A DNA stretch of 8,470 nt from CAZSTA01 sp964609495 [NCBI: uncultured bacterium] (GCA_964609495.1 CAZSTA010000165.1:1-8470); one strand, 5' to 3'; shown: positions 1 through 6,346, counted from the stretch's first letter. Numbers and translations: made by a program. The notes: generated from the letters alone by a model not told the origin.

Positions 1-73
1 TCGGACTTAGGCTGGTCAATCAGGCTTGCAGTTTCCCCTACAAGCCCACGACCTTTAGTCGTGGGTCGTTGAC
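1..73 (+). mobile_element. Right end of an IS200/IS605-family (TnpB-type) element, partial
   Basis: Bases 45-52 (CCCACGAC) and 58-65 (GTCGTGGG) form a perfect 8-bp stem around a CTTTA loop, preceded by CAAG and followed within a few bases by GTTGAC (68-73). A subterminal hairpin with a CTTTAG-type apex a few bases from the element tip is the usual architecture of IS200/IS605 right ends, where TnpA binds and cleaves the single strand. In TnpB-carrying members the same stretch is the 3' end of the omega (guide) RNA. The rest of the element lies outside the window. Two plus frames are open across the hairpin, one ending at TGA 70-72, so a TnpB C-terminus may be present, but it is too short to recognise. 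The boundary at about 73 is inferred from the GTTGAC tip. A plain bidirectional terminator is the alternative reading. Confidence 0.6.
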
Positions 74-402
74 CTTAATTTATATTTCTCATCTTTAGGA
101 AAGATCAATTCGAATCTCGGCACTTCCTCATAATTATCAAAGTCATCCACAATAGTTAGAGGAACCACAGCCACGCCAGTTATAATGTCGCCTGCCTCAA
201 GTCTTACCCCTTCGTTGAGTATCATATCAGCTACATCATTTAATAAAGCCGCTGATTTTTGATCTACCTGACGTATAACTAATTCCCTAAAGCCGAATTT
301 ATTCAGGCCATGAGTATGAGCCTCCGTCCTCCCGCTTCTAGGATAGAATACATAGTGGATGATAATCTCCTTCTCCACATCTATCCATTTCTGATCATCC
401 AT
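55..402 (-). CDS. Small DUF4262-like protein of unknown function
   Basis: A 115-residue soluble protein without signal peptide or membrane segment. I chose the ATG at 400-402 because GGAGG (409-413) lies 6 nt upstream. The frame stays open to an ATG at 481-483, which would add 27 residues but has no ribosome binding site. The core reads TEAHTHGLNKFGFRELVIRQ, followed by a helix with ALLNDV and then EGVRLEAGDIITG. This resembles the DUF4262 pattern, in which a YTVGL-type strand is followed by G-x-x-EL, an LLN helix and a G-D turn; here HTHGL replaces YTVGL. The family has no established biochemical role, and the assignment is from memory of the pattern only. The last codons (RSTTHD) and the TAA stop lie within the putative IS200/IS605 right end, so the natural C-terminus may have been replaced. 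It has its own promoter at 531-559. Confidence 0.7.
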   Translation of the reverse strand: MDDQKWIDVEKEIIIHYVFYPRSGRTEAHTHGLNKFGFRELVIRQVDQKSAALLNDVADMILNEGVRLEAGDIITGVAVVPLTIVDDFDNYEEVPRFELIFPKDEKYKLRSTTHD

Positions 403-408
403 AATAAT

Positions 409-413
409 CCTCC
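409..413 (-). promoter_or_regulatory. Ribosome binding site deciding the start at 402
   Basis: GGAGG on the minus strand, 6 nt before the ATG at 400-402. The longer in-frame start at 483 has no purine-rich sequence at the right distance, so this site favours the shorter 115-residue product. Confidence 0.7.
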
Positions 414-530
414 ATCCAATGAATTTAAAATATCTCCATCTCTCCCAATCAAACCCAAGATAGGCAATCAGTAGAGAGATCATAGACTTGAGTGAGATGA
501 CTGAGCTTACTTACCATCTTTATTGATCTA

Positions 531-559
531 ATTATATTTAATATATACTAAGAAGTCAA
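531..559 (-). promoter_or_regulatory. Sigma-70 promoter for the DUF4262-like gene
   Basis: On the minus strand TTGACT (559-554) and TATAAT (536-531) are separated by 17 bp, a 5/6 and 6/6 match to the vegetative consensus. Transcription would begin near 524, giving a leader of about 120 nt before the ATG at 402. It is divergent from the pspA promoter, with the MITE-like element between them. Confidence 0.7.
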
Positions 560-595
560 GGCTATTTTACCAGATTTAGGATAAATATCAGGAAG

Positions 596-710
596 TTAAG
601 CAGTTTCAAAAAGATAACTTATTATTCTTAGTTCTTCGCTAGCGAGTTCAAGACCCATCTCGAACATCTCCGACAGAATAGCCAGAAACTTTTTTGAAAC
701 GACTACTTAA
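596..710. repeat. MITE-like element with terminal inverted repeats
   Basis: The left edge (596-613) starts TTAAGCAG then TTTCAAAAAG. The right edge, read on the other strand from 710, starts TTAAGTAGTC then GTTTCAAAAAAG. The arms match over about 17 bases, with a 10-bp perfect core (GTTTCAAAAA at 603-612; its complement at 691-700), a 3-base offset and TTAA at both tips. The size of 115 bp and the intergenic position fit a miniature inverted-repeat element. The interior is unlike the AT-rich flanks. The minus strand is open from tip to tip (706 down to 599) and reads like protein (FLAILSEMFEMGLELA then SEELRIISYLFETA), with no good start, so it could be the relic of a gene or of a transposase end. 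No related copy is visible in this window. Confidence 0.5.
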
Positions 711-716
711 TTTTGT

Positions 717-745
717 TTGACAAATAATTATATTTAAGTTAAAAT
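717..745 (+). promoter_or_regulatory. Sigma-70 promoter for pspA
   Basis: TTGACA (717-722), a 17-bp spacer, then TAAAAT (740-745): a 6/6 and 5/6 match. Transcription would start near 752 and leave a leader of about 180 nt before the pspA ATG. The -35 box lies 7 bp from the edge of the MITE-like element. I see no sigma-54 site, unlike the PspF-driven promoter of enterobacterial psp. Confidence 0.75.
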
Positions 746-841
746 TAAGGTTGAAAAGTTAATTTAGCCTGGAAGGGAATCTCAATTTATCGCTTGGAGA
801 GCTTTATAAACCTAGGATAGGGATAAAAGGATTGTTAAAAA

Positions 842-907
842 ATGAAACTTTTTAGCTTAATTCCTATATTTATAGTTAGAATATCGAATTCCGTCAGAAT
901 CAGTTAA
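842..907 (+). CDS. Possible 21-residue leader peptide upstream of pspA
   Basis: A short frame encodes MKLFSLIPIFIVRISNSVRIS, ending at TAA 905-907. AAAAGGA (826-832 region) precedes the ATG by about 10 nt, so it could be translated. The product is hydrophobic and basic, could insert in a membrane, and stops 27 nt before the pspA start, just before the pspA ribosome binding site. A translated leader in a 180-nt untranslated region could couple or attenuate pspA expression. A chance open frame in AT-rich DNA is a real alternative. No family is recognised. Confidence 0.3.
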   Translation: MKLFSLIPIFIVRISNSVRIS

Positions 908-934
908 GATATTAAAATTAGGAGGGATAACAGA

Positions 935-1612
935 ATGGGATTAATAGACAGAATCAAGACCCTGGTCAAGGCTAACTTAAATGATCTCATCAGCCGTGCT
1001 GAGGATCCTGAGAAGATCCTGAATCAAGCCCTGCAGGATATGCATCAGAATCTATACGAGGCTAGAATAGAGGTAACTAAGACTGCGGCTGAGGAGAAGA
1101 AGCTGGAGAGGGAATATCGAACCAATAAAGCTCTAGCCGAGGAATGGGAGAAAAAAGCTGAGTTAGCGGTTAAGAAGGGAGATGAGTCCCTGGCTAGAGA
1201 GGCGCTTCGCAGGAAGAGAGGATATGATAACCTAGCTGAGAGCTTCAAGGAGCAGTGGGAGGAGCAGAAGAAGATCGTCGCTTCCTTAAAAGTGCAACTA
1301 GCCGCGCTTGATGCCAAGATCGATGAGGCAGAGCGAAAGCGAAGGGTACTAATCGCTCGTCAGAAGAGAGCTGCTGCTCAGAAGGTCATACATGAGGCTA
1401 TGGCTGAAGTAGCCGATACTACCGCCTTTGAAGCTATGGATAGGATGGAGGCGAAGGTATCCGATATAGAGGCTAGAGCTGAGGCGGCGGCAGAGATAAG
1501 CGTTGATGAGTTAGAGGACGAATTCGAGAAGATGGAAGAGGACAGCGAGATCGAAAATGAGTTGAAGAAGCTTAAAGCTAAGGTAGAAGATGAAGCCGCT
1601 TCCGAAGGATAG
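935..1612 (+). CDS. pspA: PspA/IM30 family phage-shock protein
   Basis: A 225-residue protein, close to the 222 residues of E. coli PspA. It starts at the ATG at 935, with TAGGAGGG (919-926) 8 nt upstream. The N-terminus, MGLIDRIKTLVKANLNDLIS, is the typical amphipathic membrane-binding helix, followed by the family's ED-P turn at about residues 23-25. From there to about residue 155 it is a long alpha-helical hairpin rich in Glu, Lys, Arg and Ala (coiled coil), and an acidic helical tail completes it. PspA/IM30/Vipp1 proteins assemble into ESCRT-III-like rods and rings on the cytoplasmic face of the inner membrane and maintain membrane integrity under stress. There is no long Vipp1-type C-terminal extension, so PspA is the better name. 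The gene stands alone: no pspB, pspC or pspF is adjacent. No clear terminator of its own follows; readthrough to the terminator at 1790-1832 is possible. Confidence 0.95.
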   Translation: MGLIDRIKTLVKANLNDLISRAEDPEKILNQALQDMHQNLYEARIEVTKTAAEEKKLEREYRTNKALAEEWEKKAELAVKKGDESLAREALRRKRGYDNLAESFKEQWEEQKKIVASLKVQLAALDAKIDEAERKRRVLIARQKRAAAQKVIHEAMAEVADTTAFEAMDRMEAKVSDIEARAEAAAEISVDELEDEFEKMEEDSEIENELKKLKAKVEDEAASEG

Positions 1613-1731
1613 TTTATAGAATATGGCTTGAAATCCTTTAGGCTTTGGGCTAGGAGATTGATTTGCCACTTTATTGAATAAGCGTCAATGTTTACATAAC
1701 TGTGTAGTATATAAATTCACTCTCTTGGGCC
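1613..1731. other. Intergenic DNA after pspA, nothing recognised
   Basis: This stretch of about 120 bp between the pspA stop and the orphan promoter holds only a weak imperfect stem around 1636-1660 (CCT...TAG / CTAGG with a bulge) and no T-tract, so it is not a convincing terminator. No reading frame of note was found. Confidence 0.5.
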
Positions 1732-1760
1732 TTGACTCTCTTTCAATACTTTGGTATAAT
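1732..1760 (+). promoter_or_regulatory. Near-consensus orphan sigma-70 promoter
   Basis: TTGACT (1732-1737), 17 bp, TATAAT (1755-1760): one mismatch from the full consensus. It points rightwards into the gap between convergent genes, where no plus-strand gene exists. Start of transcription is expected at about 1767. Confidence 0.75.
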
Positions 1761-1766
1761 TAAGCT

Positions 1767-1832
1767 AGCCTCCACTTGAGTGTGACCACAGGGATTGGAG
1801 TTGTAGTTTTTAGCTCCAGTCCTTATTCTTTT
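1767..1832 (+). ncRNA. Candidate small RNA of about 66 nt
   Basis: A strong promoter lies immediately upstream and a rho-independent terminator closes the unit about 65 nt later, with no open frame between. The 5' part is single-stranded or weakly folded and begins AGCCUCCACUUGAG, exposing CCUCC, the complement of a Shine-Dalgarno core. C-rich exposed stretches are how several bacterial regulatory RNAs (for example RsaE) pair with ribosome binding sites. It does not resemble tRNA, 6S, 4.5S or tmRNA. The role is unknown, and no family could be assigned by eye. Confidence 0.55.
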
Positions 1833-1835
1833 AGG
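1790..1835 (+). terminator. Rho-independent terminator of the small RNA (perhaps also of pspA)
   Basis: The core arms 1792-1800 (GGATTGGAG) and 1814-1822 (CTCCAGTCC) pair over 9 bp with one G-U, extendable by two pairs on the outside. The T-rich stretch TTATTCTTTT follows. The loop is 13 nt and T-rich. Confidence 0.7.
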
Positions 1836-1925
1836 TAATAGACACCTCTAAACTTTGTCTTATCTCCCCCGAAATAAAGCTATGTTTTTGCCCTTAAAGG
1901 TATTTCCCTAAACTCCCCCTAGAAT

Positions 1926-1965
1926 CAAGGAGCTATGACTTCTACCTTCCTAAATCAGCTCCTTG
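1926..1965 (-). repeat. Inverted repeat across the stop codon of the last operon gene
   Basis: CAAGGAGCT (1926-1934) and AGCTCCTTG (1957-1965) are perfect 9-bp arms, 22 nt apart, enclosing the last codons and TAG stop of the oxidoreductase. On the minus-strand transcript this hairpin would mark the 3' end. No U-tract follows, so it may stabilise the mRNA 3' end or act as an imperfect terminator. Confidence 0.5.
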
Positions 1966-4014
1966 TTGGAGCAAAGTCTTCTGTAATAGAGGGACATCCA
2001 AGGAACGAGGGGTCGAACCAGTCTTAATGCATAGAGCGGCGGCTACTCCGGCCGCTTCTCCAGTAGCAGTGCAAACGGGCATTATGCGGGTAGAACCATA
2101 AGCGATGTGCGTGACGGATATATCTCTTCCTGCGACCAGTAAATTATCTATCATCTTGGGAACGAGACAGCGATAGGGTATATCGAACGATTCGCCTGGC
2201 TCTAGCTTCAATCCCGCTACTCCTCCCCCTCCACAGCCATCAGCGCAATGGATATCTATCTGGAATGCGCTTCTAGCGATCACATCAGGAAATTTTCGAG
2301 CGCTGAGGACATCCTCCCCAGTTAAGATATATTCCCCTATGATCCGCCTGCTCTCTCGAATCCCCACTTGAGTGGCGGTCGTCATAAGATAGGAGTTGGA
2401 GAAGCCGGGGATGTATTTCTTCAACACCCTCATCAAAGCCATAACTTGCTTTCTACTCTCTATCTCAGCATAAGTCAGATCTTCGATTTTAGTCGGATTC
2501 ACCCATTCCACCTGGGTGGCATTTATGGATACTACTCCGGGAAGGGGAGTAACATCAATATATACGTTATAGATCGGCATATCCGTAGGGAAATCCCCAT
2601 TCTTAACCGCAGTCTTGAAGATATCGCTGAATCCTCGGTGGAGATTCTCATAACGGAGATGGCGATTCTGATACTTCATCACCTTGTCCATATCCACATT
2701 TCCCACACGAAACATAAGGGTCATCGCTTGAGTTAGTTCATCTAAGCCCCTTCCTTGCTCAAAAGGGGCGCCTGCGGAAACCGCTATATCTCCATCGCCC
2801 GTAGCATCGATAACGATATCAGCGATAATAACATATCTACCAGCTTTCGTCTCGACCACAACCCCCTTTATAACTCCCTCCTTGACTATAGCCTCGGTCG
2901 CCAGAGTATGAAACATAAGTTTAACCCTGGCTTCCTCTACCATCTGATTTAGCACATATTTCAATATCTCTGGATCGAACTCATAAATCCCTAGCTCATA
3001 CTTATTCTCAATAACCCCTCCCAATTGCCTCAACCTTCCAATTATCTCCAGAAAGATCCCCTTGATGATCTGCTCTCTACCTGCTTTGGAGGACATAAAG
3101 GGATATACTAAGCCCGCAGTCGCCATCCCTCCTAGAAATCCGTATCTTTCTACTAACGTTACCTCCACTCCATTGCGGGCCGCAGCCACCGCGGCGGCAG
3201 TTCCTGCTAACCCGCCTCCGATAACCGCTACCTGAGTCTCTATAACCCCGGCGATGCCCTCTTGTAATTCTATCTCCTCTAAACTATATCCCTCTTTTAC
3301 AACTTCGGGAAGATAAGAGGCGGATACACCCTTTTTATCAGGGAAAAACTTCCTCTTCCGCTCACTATCCTCCTTCTCCTTAGCTCTTCTTATCTCAGGA
3401 TTAGTCCCCTCCAATCTGATATTATCGAAGAAAAGGGTGTTAGAGCTTCGCATCTCCTTGAAGGTCTGCCAACAGCCGATCCTGATTATATTTTTGGTAT
3501 CCATCCCCGCCGAAGTGAAGGAGGTGATGGGGATCTTAAGCTGATTCCATTTTCCAGGTATCAGATCGAATATCTGGGTTAAGGTAGTAGTTCCATCCTC
3601 GAATCTCAGATGCCACTTGATAAGATAAGATTGGGGATTATAAACATCCATCACGAAGCGATCATATTTAGACCAATCCTTATAGGGATAGCCTCTTTGG
3701 TGGTAATAGGAATATATTCCAGATCTCTTATCATCTTCGGAATATCCCTTGAAGAACTTTATCTTTAAGGAATGAGTCCCTTGCGTCCGGTGTTCTCCTG
3801 ACCACTCCAGATAAGTATTCACCAGCATAGAGACGAAGTTCCCCACCTCCTCCTTCTCCTCGAAGTAGTTGAGTTCGGTGAGTATCCATTGGCTAGATTC
3901 TTGGCAATAGCCTAGCTCAATATCAGTTGTTGAGATATAGAAGACGGAAAGTAAAAAGCAGAAGATAAAAAATAGAGAGCAGAAAAATTTCGATCCCCAA
4001 TCTCCGATTTTCAC
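1942..4014 (-). CDS. Exported FAD-dependent oxidoreductase with N-terminal carbohydrate-binding-like domain
   Basis: A 690-residue protein. The GTG at 4012-4014 is chosen because GGAGGT (4022-4027) sits 7 nt upstream; a TTG at 4027-4029 overlaps that site and is rejected. Residues about 10-27 form a hydrophobic Sec-type signal or anchor with no twin arginine. Residues about 40-203 look like a beta-sandwich of the CIA30/galactose-binding kind (WSKYDRFVMDVY, WNQLKIPI, LFFDNIRL). After a charged linker (205-227) comes a FAD_oxidored-type flavoprotein domain: Rossmann motif GGGLAG (266-271) followed by VTLVER and FLGGMATAG, then the second FAD motif ATGDGD (404-409), a RESRR segment (about 553), CADGCGGGG (590-598), and the C-terminal LLVAGRD and MPVCTATGEAAG. 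Relatives are common in Planctomycetes-like genomes and often mislabelled xanthan lyase. The substrate is unknown, perhaps a polysaccharide-linked group. Last gene of the operon. Confidence 0.85.
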   Translation of the reverse strand: MKIGDWGSKFFCSLFFIFCFLLSVFYISTTDIELGYCQESSQWILTELNYFEEKEEVGNFVSMLVNTYLEWSGEHRTQGTHSLKIKFFKGYSEDDKRSGIYSYYHQRGYPYKDWSKYDRFVMDVYNPQSYLIKWHLRFEDGTTTLTQIFDLIPGKWNQLKIPITSFTSAGMDTKNIIRIGCWQTFKEMRSSNTLFFDNIRLEGTNPEIRRAKEKEDSERKRKFFPDKKGVSASYLPEVVKEGYSLEEIELQEGIAGVIETQVAVIGGGLAGTAAAVAAARNGVEVTLVERYGFLGGMATAGLVYPFMSSKAGREQIIKGIFLEIIGRLRQLGGVIENKYELGIYEFDPEILKYVLNQMVEEARVKLMFHTLATEAIVKEGVIKGVVVETKAGRYVIIADIVIDATGDGDIAVSAGAPFEQGRGLDELTQAMTLMFRVGNVDMDKVMKYQNRHLRYENLHRGFSDIFKTAVKNGDFPTDMPIYNVYIDVTPLPGVVSINATQVEWVNPTKIEDLTYAEIESRKQVMALMRVLKKYIPGFSNSYLMTTATQVGIRESRRIIGEYILTGEDVLSARKFPDVIARSAFQIDIHCADGCGGGGVAGLKLEPGESFDIPYRCLVPKMIDNLLVAGRDISVTHIAYGSTRIMPVCTATGEAAGVAAALCIKTGSTPRSLDVPLLQKTLLQQGADLGR

Positions 4015-4021
4015 TATTTTG

Positions 4022-4027
4022 ACCTCC
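4022..4027 (-). promoter_or_regulatory. Ribosome binding site deciding the GTG start at 4014
   Basis: GGAGGT on the minus strand, 7 nt before GTG. It lies only 4 nt from the downstream arm of the long inverted repeat 4032-4119, so folding of that repeat could affect access to it. Confidence 0.75.
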
Positions 4028-4031
4028 AATT

Positions 4032-4119
4032 AAAGGGAACTTTTTTACCTTGATCTCTATTTGTGTAAGAGAGGTTGAGAGGAGAATCTCTCTCCCAATT
4101 GCCGGCAAAAGTTCCCTTT
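4032..4119 (-). repeat. Long intergenic inverted repeat with nested hairpin
   Basis: AAAGGGAACTTTT (4032-4044) and AAAAGTTCCCTTT (4107-4119) are perfect 13-bp complements separated by 62 nt. In between, GGAGA (4081-4085) and TCTCC (4091-4095) make a small inner stem. The outer arms begin at the stop codon of the TPR-propeller gene and end 4 nt before the ribosome binding site of the oxidoreductase, filling the whole gap. This could be an RNA element controlling the last cistron or an mRNA processing site, or alternatively a small MITE-like insertion. Confidence 0.6.
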
Positions 4120-6326
4120 TACCTTACCTTCACAACAGATAGAGTATTATCCTTGCTATCGGATACATATACATATCTTCCATCAGGGGTAATCGCTACC
4201 TCCAAAGGATCACGACCAACAGGGACGGTTCTTATTACCCTTCGTCTCCTAGTGTCGATAATCATCAGTTTATCCTCCGAGATGCTAGTAGAATAAATAT
4301 ATCGATCATCAGGAGAGGTCGCTATTCCACAAGGTATCCCTCTAGTTCTTATAGTTCCGATAACTTCATCAGCCTGAGTATCAATTATAGATATCCTATC
4401 ATCATTTATATTCGTTGCATAGAGATAACGACCATCAGAGGATATCGCTAAATTATAAGGATCACCGATGGTATTTACACTACCTATCACTTGATCTCGC
4501 TCGGTATCTATAACCCAAATTCTATCGCTATAGTAGTTACTGGCGTAAAGTTTCCCTCCCTCCGGGGTTATCTCCAAATCCTGAATATAATATCCAACCT
4601 TTATCTCCCTTTCCGCTACTTTATTTATAGTCGCCTCGTTTGCTGATATAACGGAGATAAAATCACTGCTATAATTTGCCACATATATCTTGCTCCCATC
4701 TGGTTTCACTGCGATCCCCGTGGGATAATAACCGACTCGGATCGTATTATCTACGATCCCCGTCTCCACATCTATAACCGATACGCTATCCCCTCCGTAG
4801 TTGGTTACATAGAGCCATTTACCATCGGGGGAAAGAGCTAAGCTATAGGGCATCTCTCCTACCTTGATTATATTAGTTATCGTGTTGGTTATAATATCTA
4901 CAACAGATATCCTTCGCCCTCCATAATCAGCTACATATACCTCATCTGGGGAAGAGCCATCTCTCTCATAAGGATGGACAATTAATCCGGTGGGGCGAGA
5001 GCCAACTAATACTTTAGAGGAAGGAAGCTTCCCCTCCTCTACATCTAAAAGGGAATTTAATAGTTTCTCTAATTCTCCTTCCCCAGCTTTATCCAAAATA
5101 TCCTTTTGAATAGGACTAAACCCTTTTTGGCCTTCAGCTATTAGGGAGTTTAACTCCTGGAGAGCGACTCTAGCCTCCTTATATCTCTTATCCGCTAGCA
5201 AACTTTTGGTCAACCAGTAATGAGCTTTTATAAGTCGAGAAGAACCTCGGATTTGTTTTCTATATATCTCGCTTGCTCTCTGATAATCTCCCTTTGTATA
5301 AGCAGAATCTCCAGCTTCATACAGATATCTACTTAAAGCATTATAGATATCATTATCATAAGGATCAGCCTCCAGAGCCGATGTTAATTCCGCTTCCGCT
5401 TTTCTATAATCTCCGGTTTTAAGGGCTATCCTACCCAGCCAAAGATGAGCCTTCTTCGCGATATATAAACTTCTGATATCGACCTCTGATATCTCTTCTA
5501 TCCATCTTATCGCCTCTTCATATTGGCTTTGATGGAAGAGAGTAGCGATATATTCGAAGGGCCAAGCTGAGATCTCCTCGGCTGAATCGGCATCGAGTCG
5601 CAAGGCCTCCTTGAACTCCTCCAGAGCCTCTTGATATCTTCCCATCTCTCGATAGGTTCTTCCTAACCAATAGTGGGCTTTGGAGAAATCAGGCTTTAGC
5701 TGGGCTGATTTTTTATAGTATTCGGTTGCTTTCTCATAATCCCTTCGGCTATAGCTCTGATAACCAAGTTTATAATATCGCTTATATAGATCTTTTGCCT
5801 CTCTCGATATCTCGCCTATATCTGATTGACCTATCTCCGATTTCTTTATATAGCTCCACTCAAGCATATCGCGAGCTTTAGTGAAATTTGGATCTAATTC
5901 TAAAGCTTTCTCATAGAAGGCGATAGCTTGGTCATAATCTCCCCTACTGTAATACTCATATCCCTGCTGGTTATAGAAATCAGGACTATCAATGAGTTCG
6001 AGGAGAAGTTTTGCCTCGGAGTAATTGGGATCAACTTTCAAAGCCTCGATAAAGCTCCTCTTAGCTTTAGCGAAGTCAAGGAGGCGGATATAGGTCTTTC
6101 CGAGCCAGAAATATGCTTTAGCGAAGTCGGGATTTAAAGCGATAGATTTCTCCAGAGAATCCACAGCTTGTTTGAAATTACCCTGGCTATAGTGACCATA
6201 TCCCTTCAAATAGTATTGTTTATTATCGGCAGGATTTGAGTCGGAGGCGAAAGAGGCGAGGGTAAAATTATATAAAATCCCCAGGATGATAATAGCTAAT
6301 GTTGTAATTCTCCTTCTAGTTATCAT
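4119..6326 (-). CDS. Exported TPR and seven-bladed YVTN beta-propeller protein
   Basis: A 735-residue protein. The ATG at 6324-6326 gives a classical signal peptide (MITRRR, then a hydrophobic stretch, then ASFA before SDS). The nearest AAGGAG (6343-6348) is 16 nt away, which is long, so the start is less certain; an in-frame TTG at 6377 would spoil the signal. Residues about 37-393 hold roughly nine TPR repeats, a helical scaffold for protein contacts (motifs such as WLGKTY, RGDYDQAIAFYEKALELDP). Residues about 438-735 are a beta-propeller of seven YVTN-type blades, with recurring SPDGKWLYVTNYGGDSVSVI-like units, so the propeller is complete. YVTN propellers are common in surface and periplasmic proteins, sometimes binding partners or cofactors. 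It starts 20 nt after the barrel gene's stop, so the two are cotranscribed and probably coupled. It likely acts as a periplasmic or surface-exposed assembly hub. No catalytic residues are evident. Confidence 0.85.
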   Translation of the reverse strand: MITRRRITTLAIIILGILYNFTLASFASDSNPADNKQYYLKGYGHYSQGNFKQAVDSLEKSIALNPDFAKAYFWLGKTYIRLLDFAKAKRSFIEALKVDPNYSEAKLLLELIDSPDFYNQQGYEYYSRGDYDQAIAFYEKALELDPNFTKARDMLEWSYIKKSEIGQSDIGEISREAKDLYKRYYKLGYQSYSRRDYEKATEYYKKSAQLKPDFSKAHYWLGRTYREMGRYQEALEEFKEALRLDADSAEEISAWPFEYIATLFHQSQYEEAIRWIEEISEVDIRSLYIAKKAHLWLGRIALKTGDYRKAEAELTSALEADPYDNDIYNALSRYLYEAGDSAYTKGDYQRASEIYRKQIRGSSRLIKAHYWLTKSLLADKRYKEARVALQELNSLIAEGQKGFSPIQKDILDKAGEGELEKLLNSLLDVEEGKLPSSKVLVGSRPTGLIVHPYERDGSSPDEVYVADYGGRRISVVDIITNTITNIIKVGEMPYSLALSPDGKWLYVTNYGGDSVSVIDVETGIVDNTIRVGYYPTGIAVKPDGSKIYVANYSSDFISVISANEATINKVAEREIKVGYYIQDLEITPEGGKLYASNYYSDRIWVIDTERDQVIGSVNTIGDPYNLAISSDGRYLYATNINDDRISIIDTQADEVIGTIRTRGIPCGIATSPDDRYIYSTSISEDKLMIIDTRRRRVIRTVPVGRDPLEVAITPDGRYVYVSDSKDNTLSVVKVR

Positions 6327-6346
6327 CGTTATTGATAATTCACTCC

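Noticed and set aside
1-72. TnpB C-terminus in a plus frame ending at TGA 70-72
   Set aside because: Two plus frames are open and only about 23 codons are visible; no TnpB motif can be confirmed, so no CDS is called.
752-934. Sigma-54 promoter upstream of pspA
   Set aside because: No TGGCAC-N5-TTGC match; the nearest TGGAAG segment lacks the downstream GC element, while a near-perfect sigma-70 promoter is present.
1045-1317. Minus-strand open frame of 90 codons
   Set aside because: Lies wholly antisense inside pspA, is Ser/Phe/Ala rich because of the Glu/Lys-rich coding strand, and has no ribosome binding site.
2368-2952. Two plus-strand open frames (122 and 65 codons)
   Set aside because: Antisense to the well-conserved FAD domain of the oxidoreductase; compositions typical of shadow frames.
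3923-4108. Minus-strand frame of 61 codons at the start of the oxidoreductase
   Set aside because: Overlaps the GTG-started signal peptide in another frame and covers the inverted repeat; no own ribosome binding site or recognisable product.
4075-4296. Plus-strand frame of 73 codons
   Set aside because: Antisense to the last blade of the beta-propeller; shadow frame.
5928-6137. Plus-strand frame of 69 codons
   Set aside because: Antisense to the TPR repeats; shadow frame.
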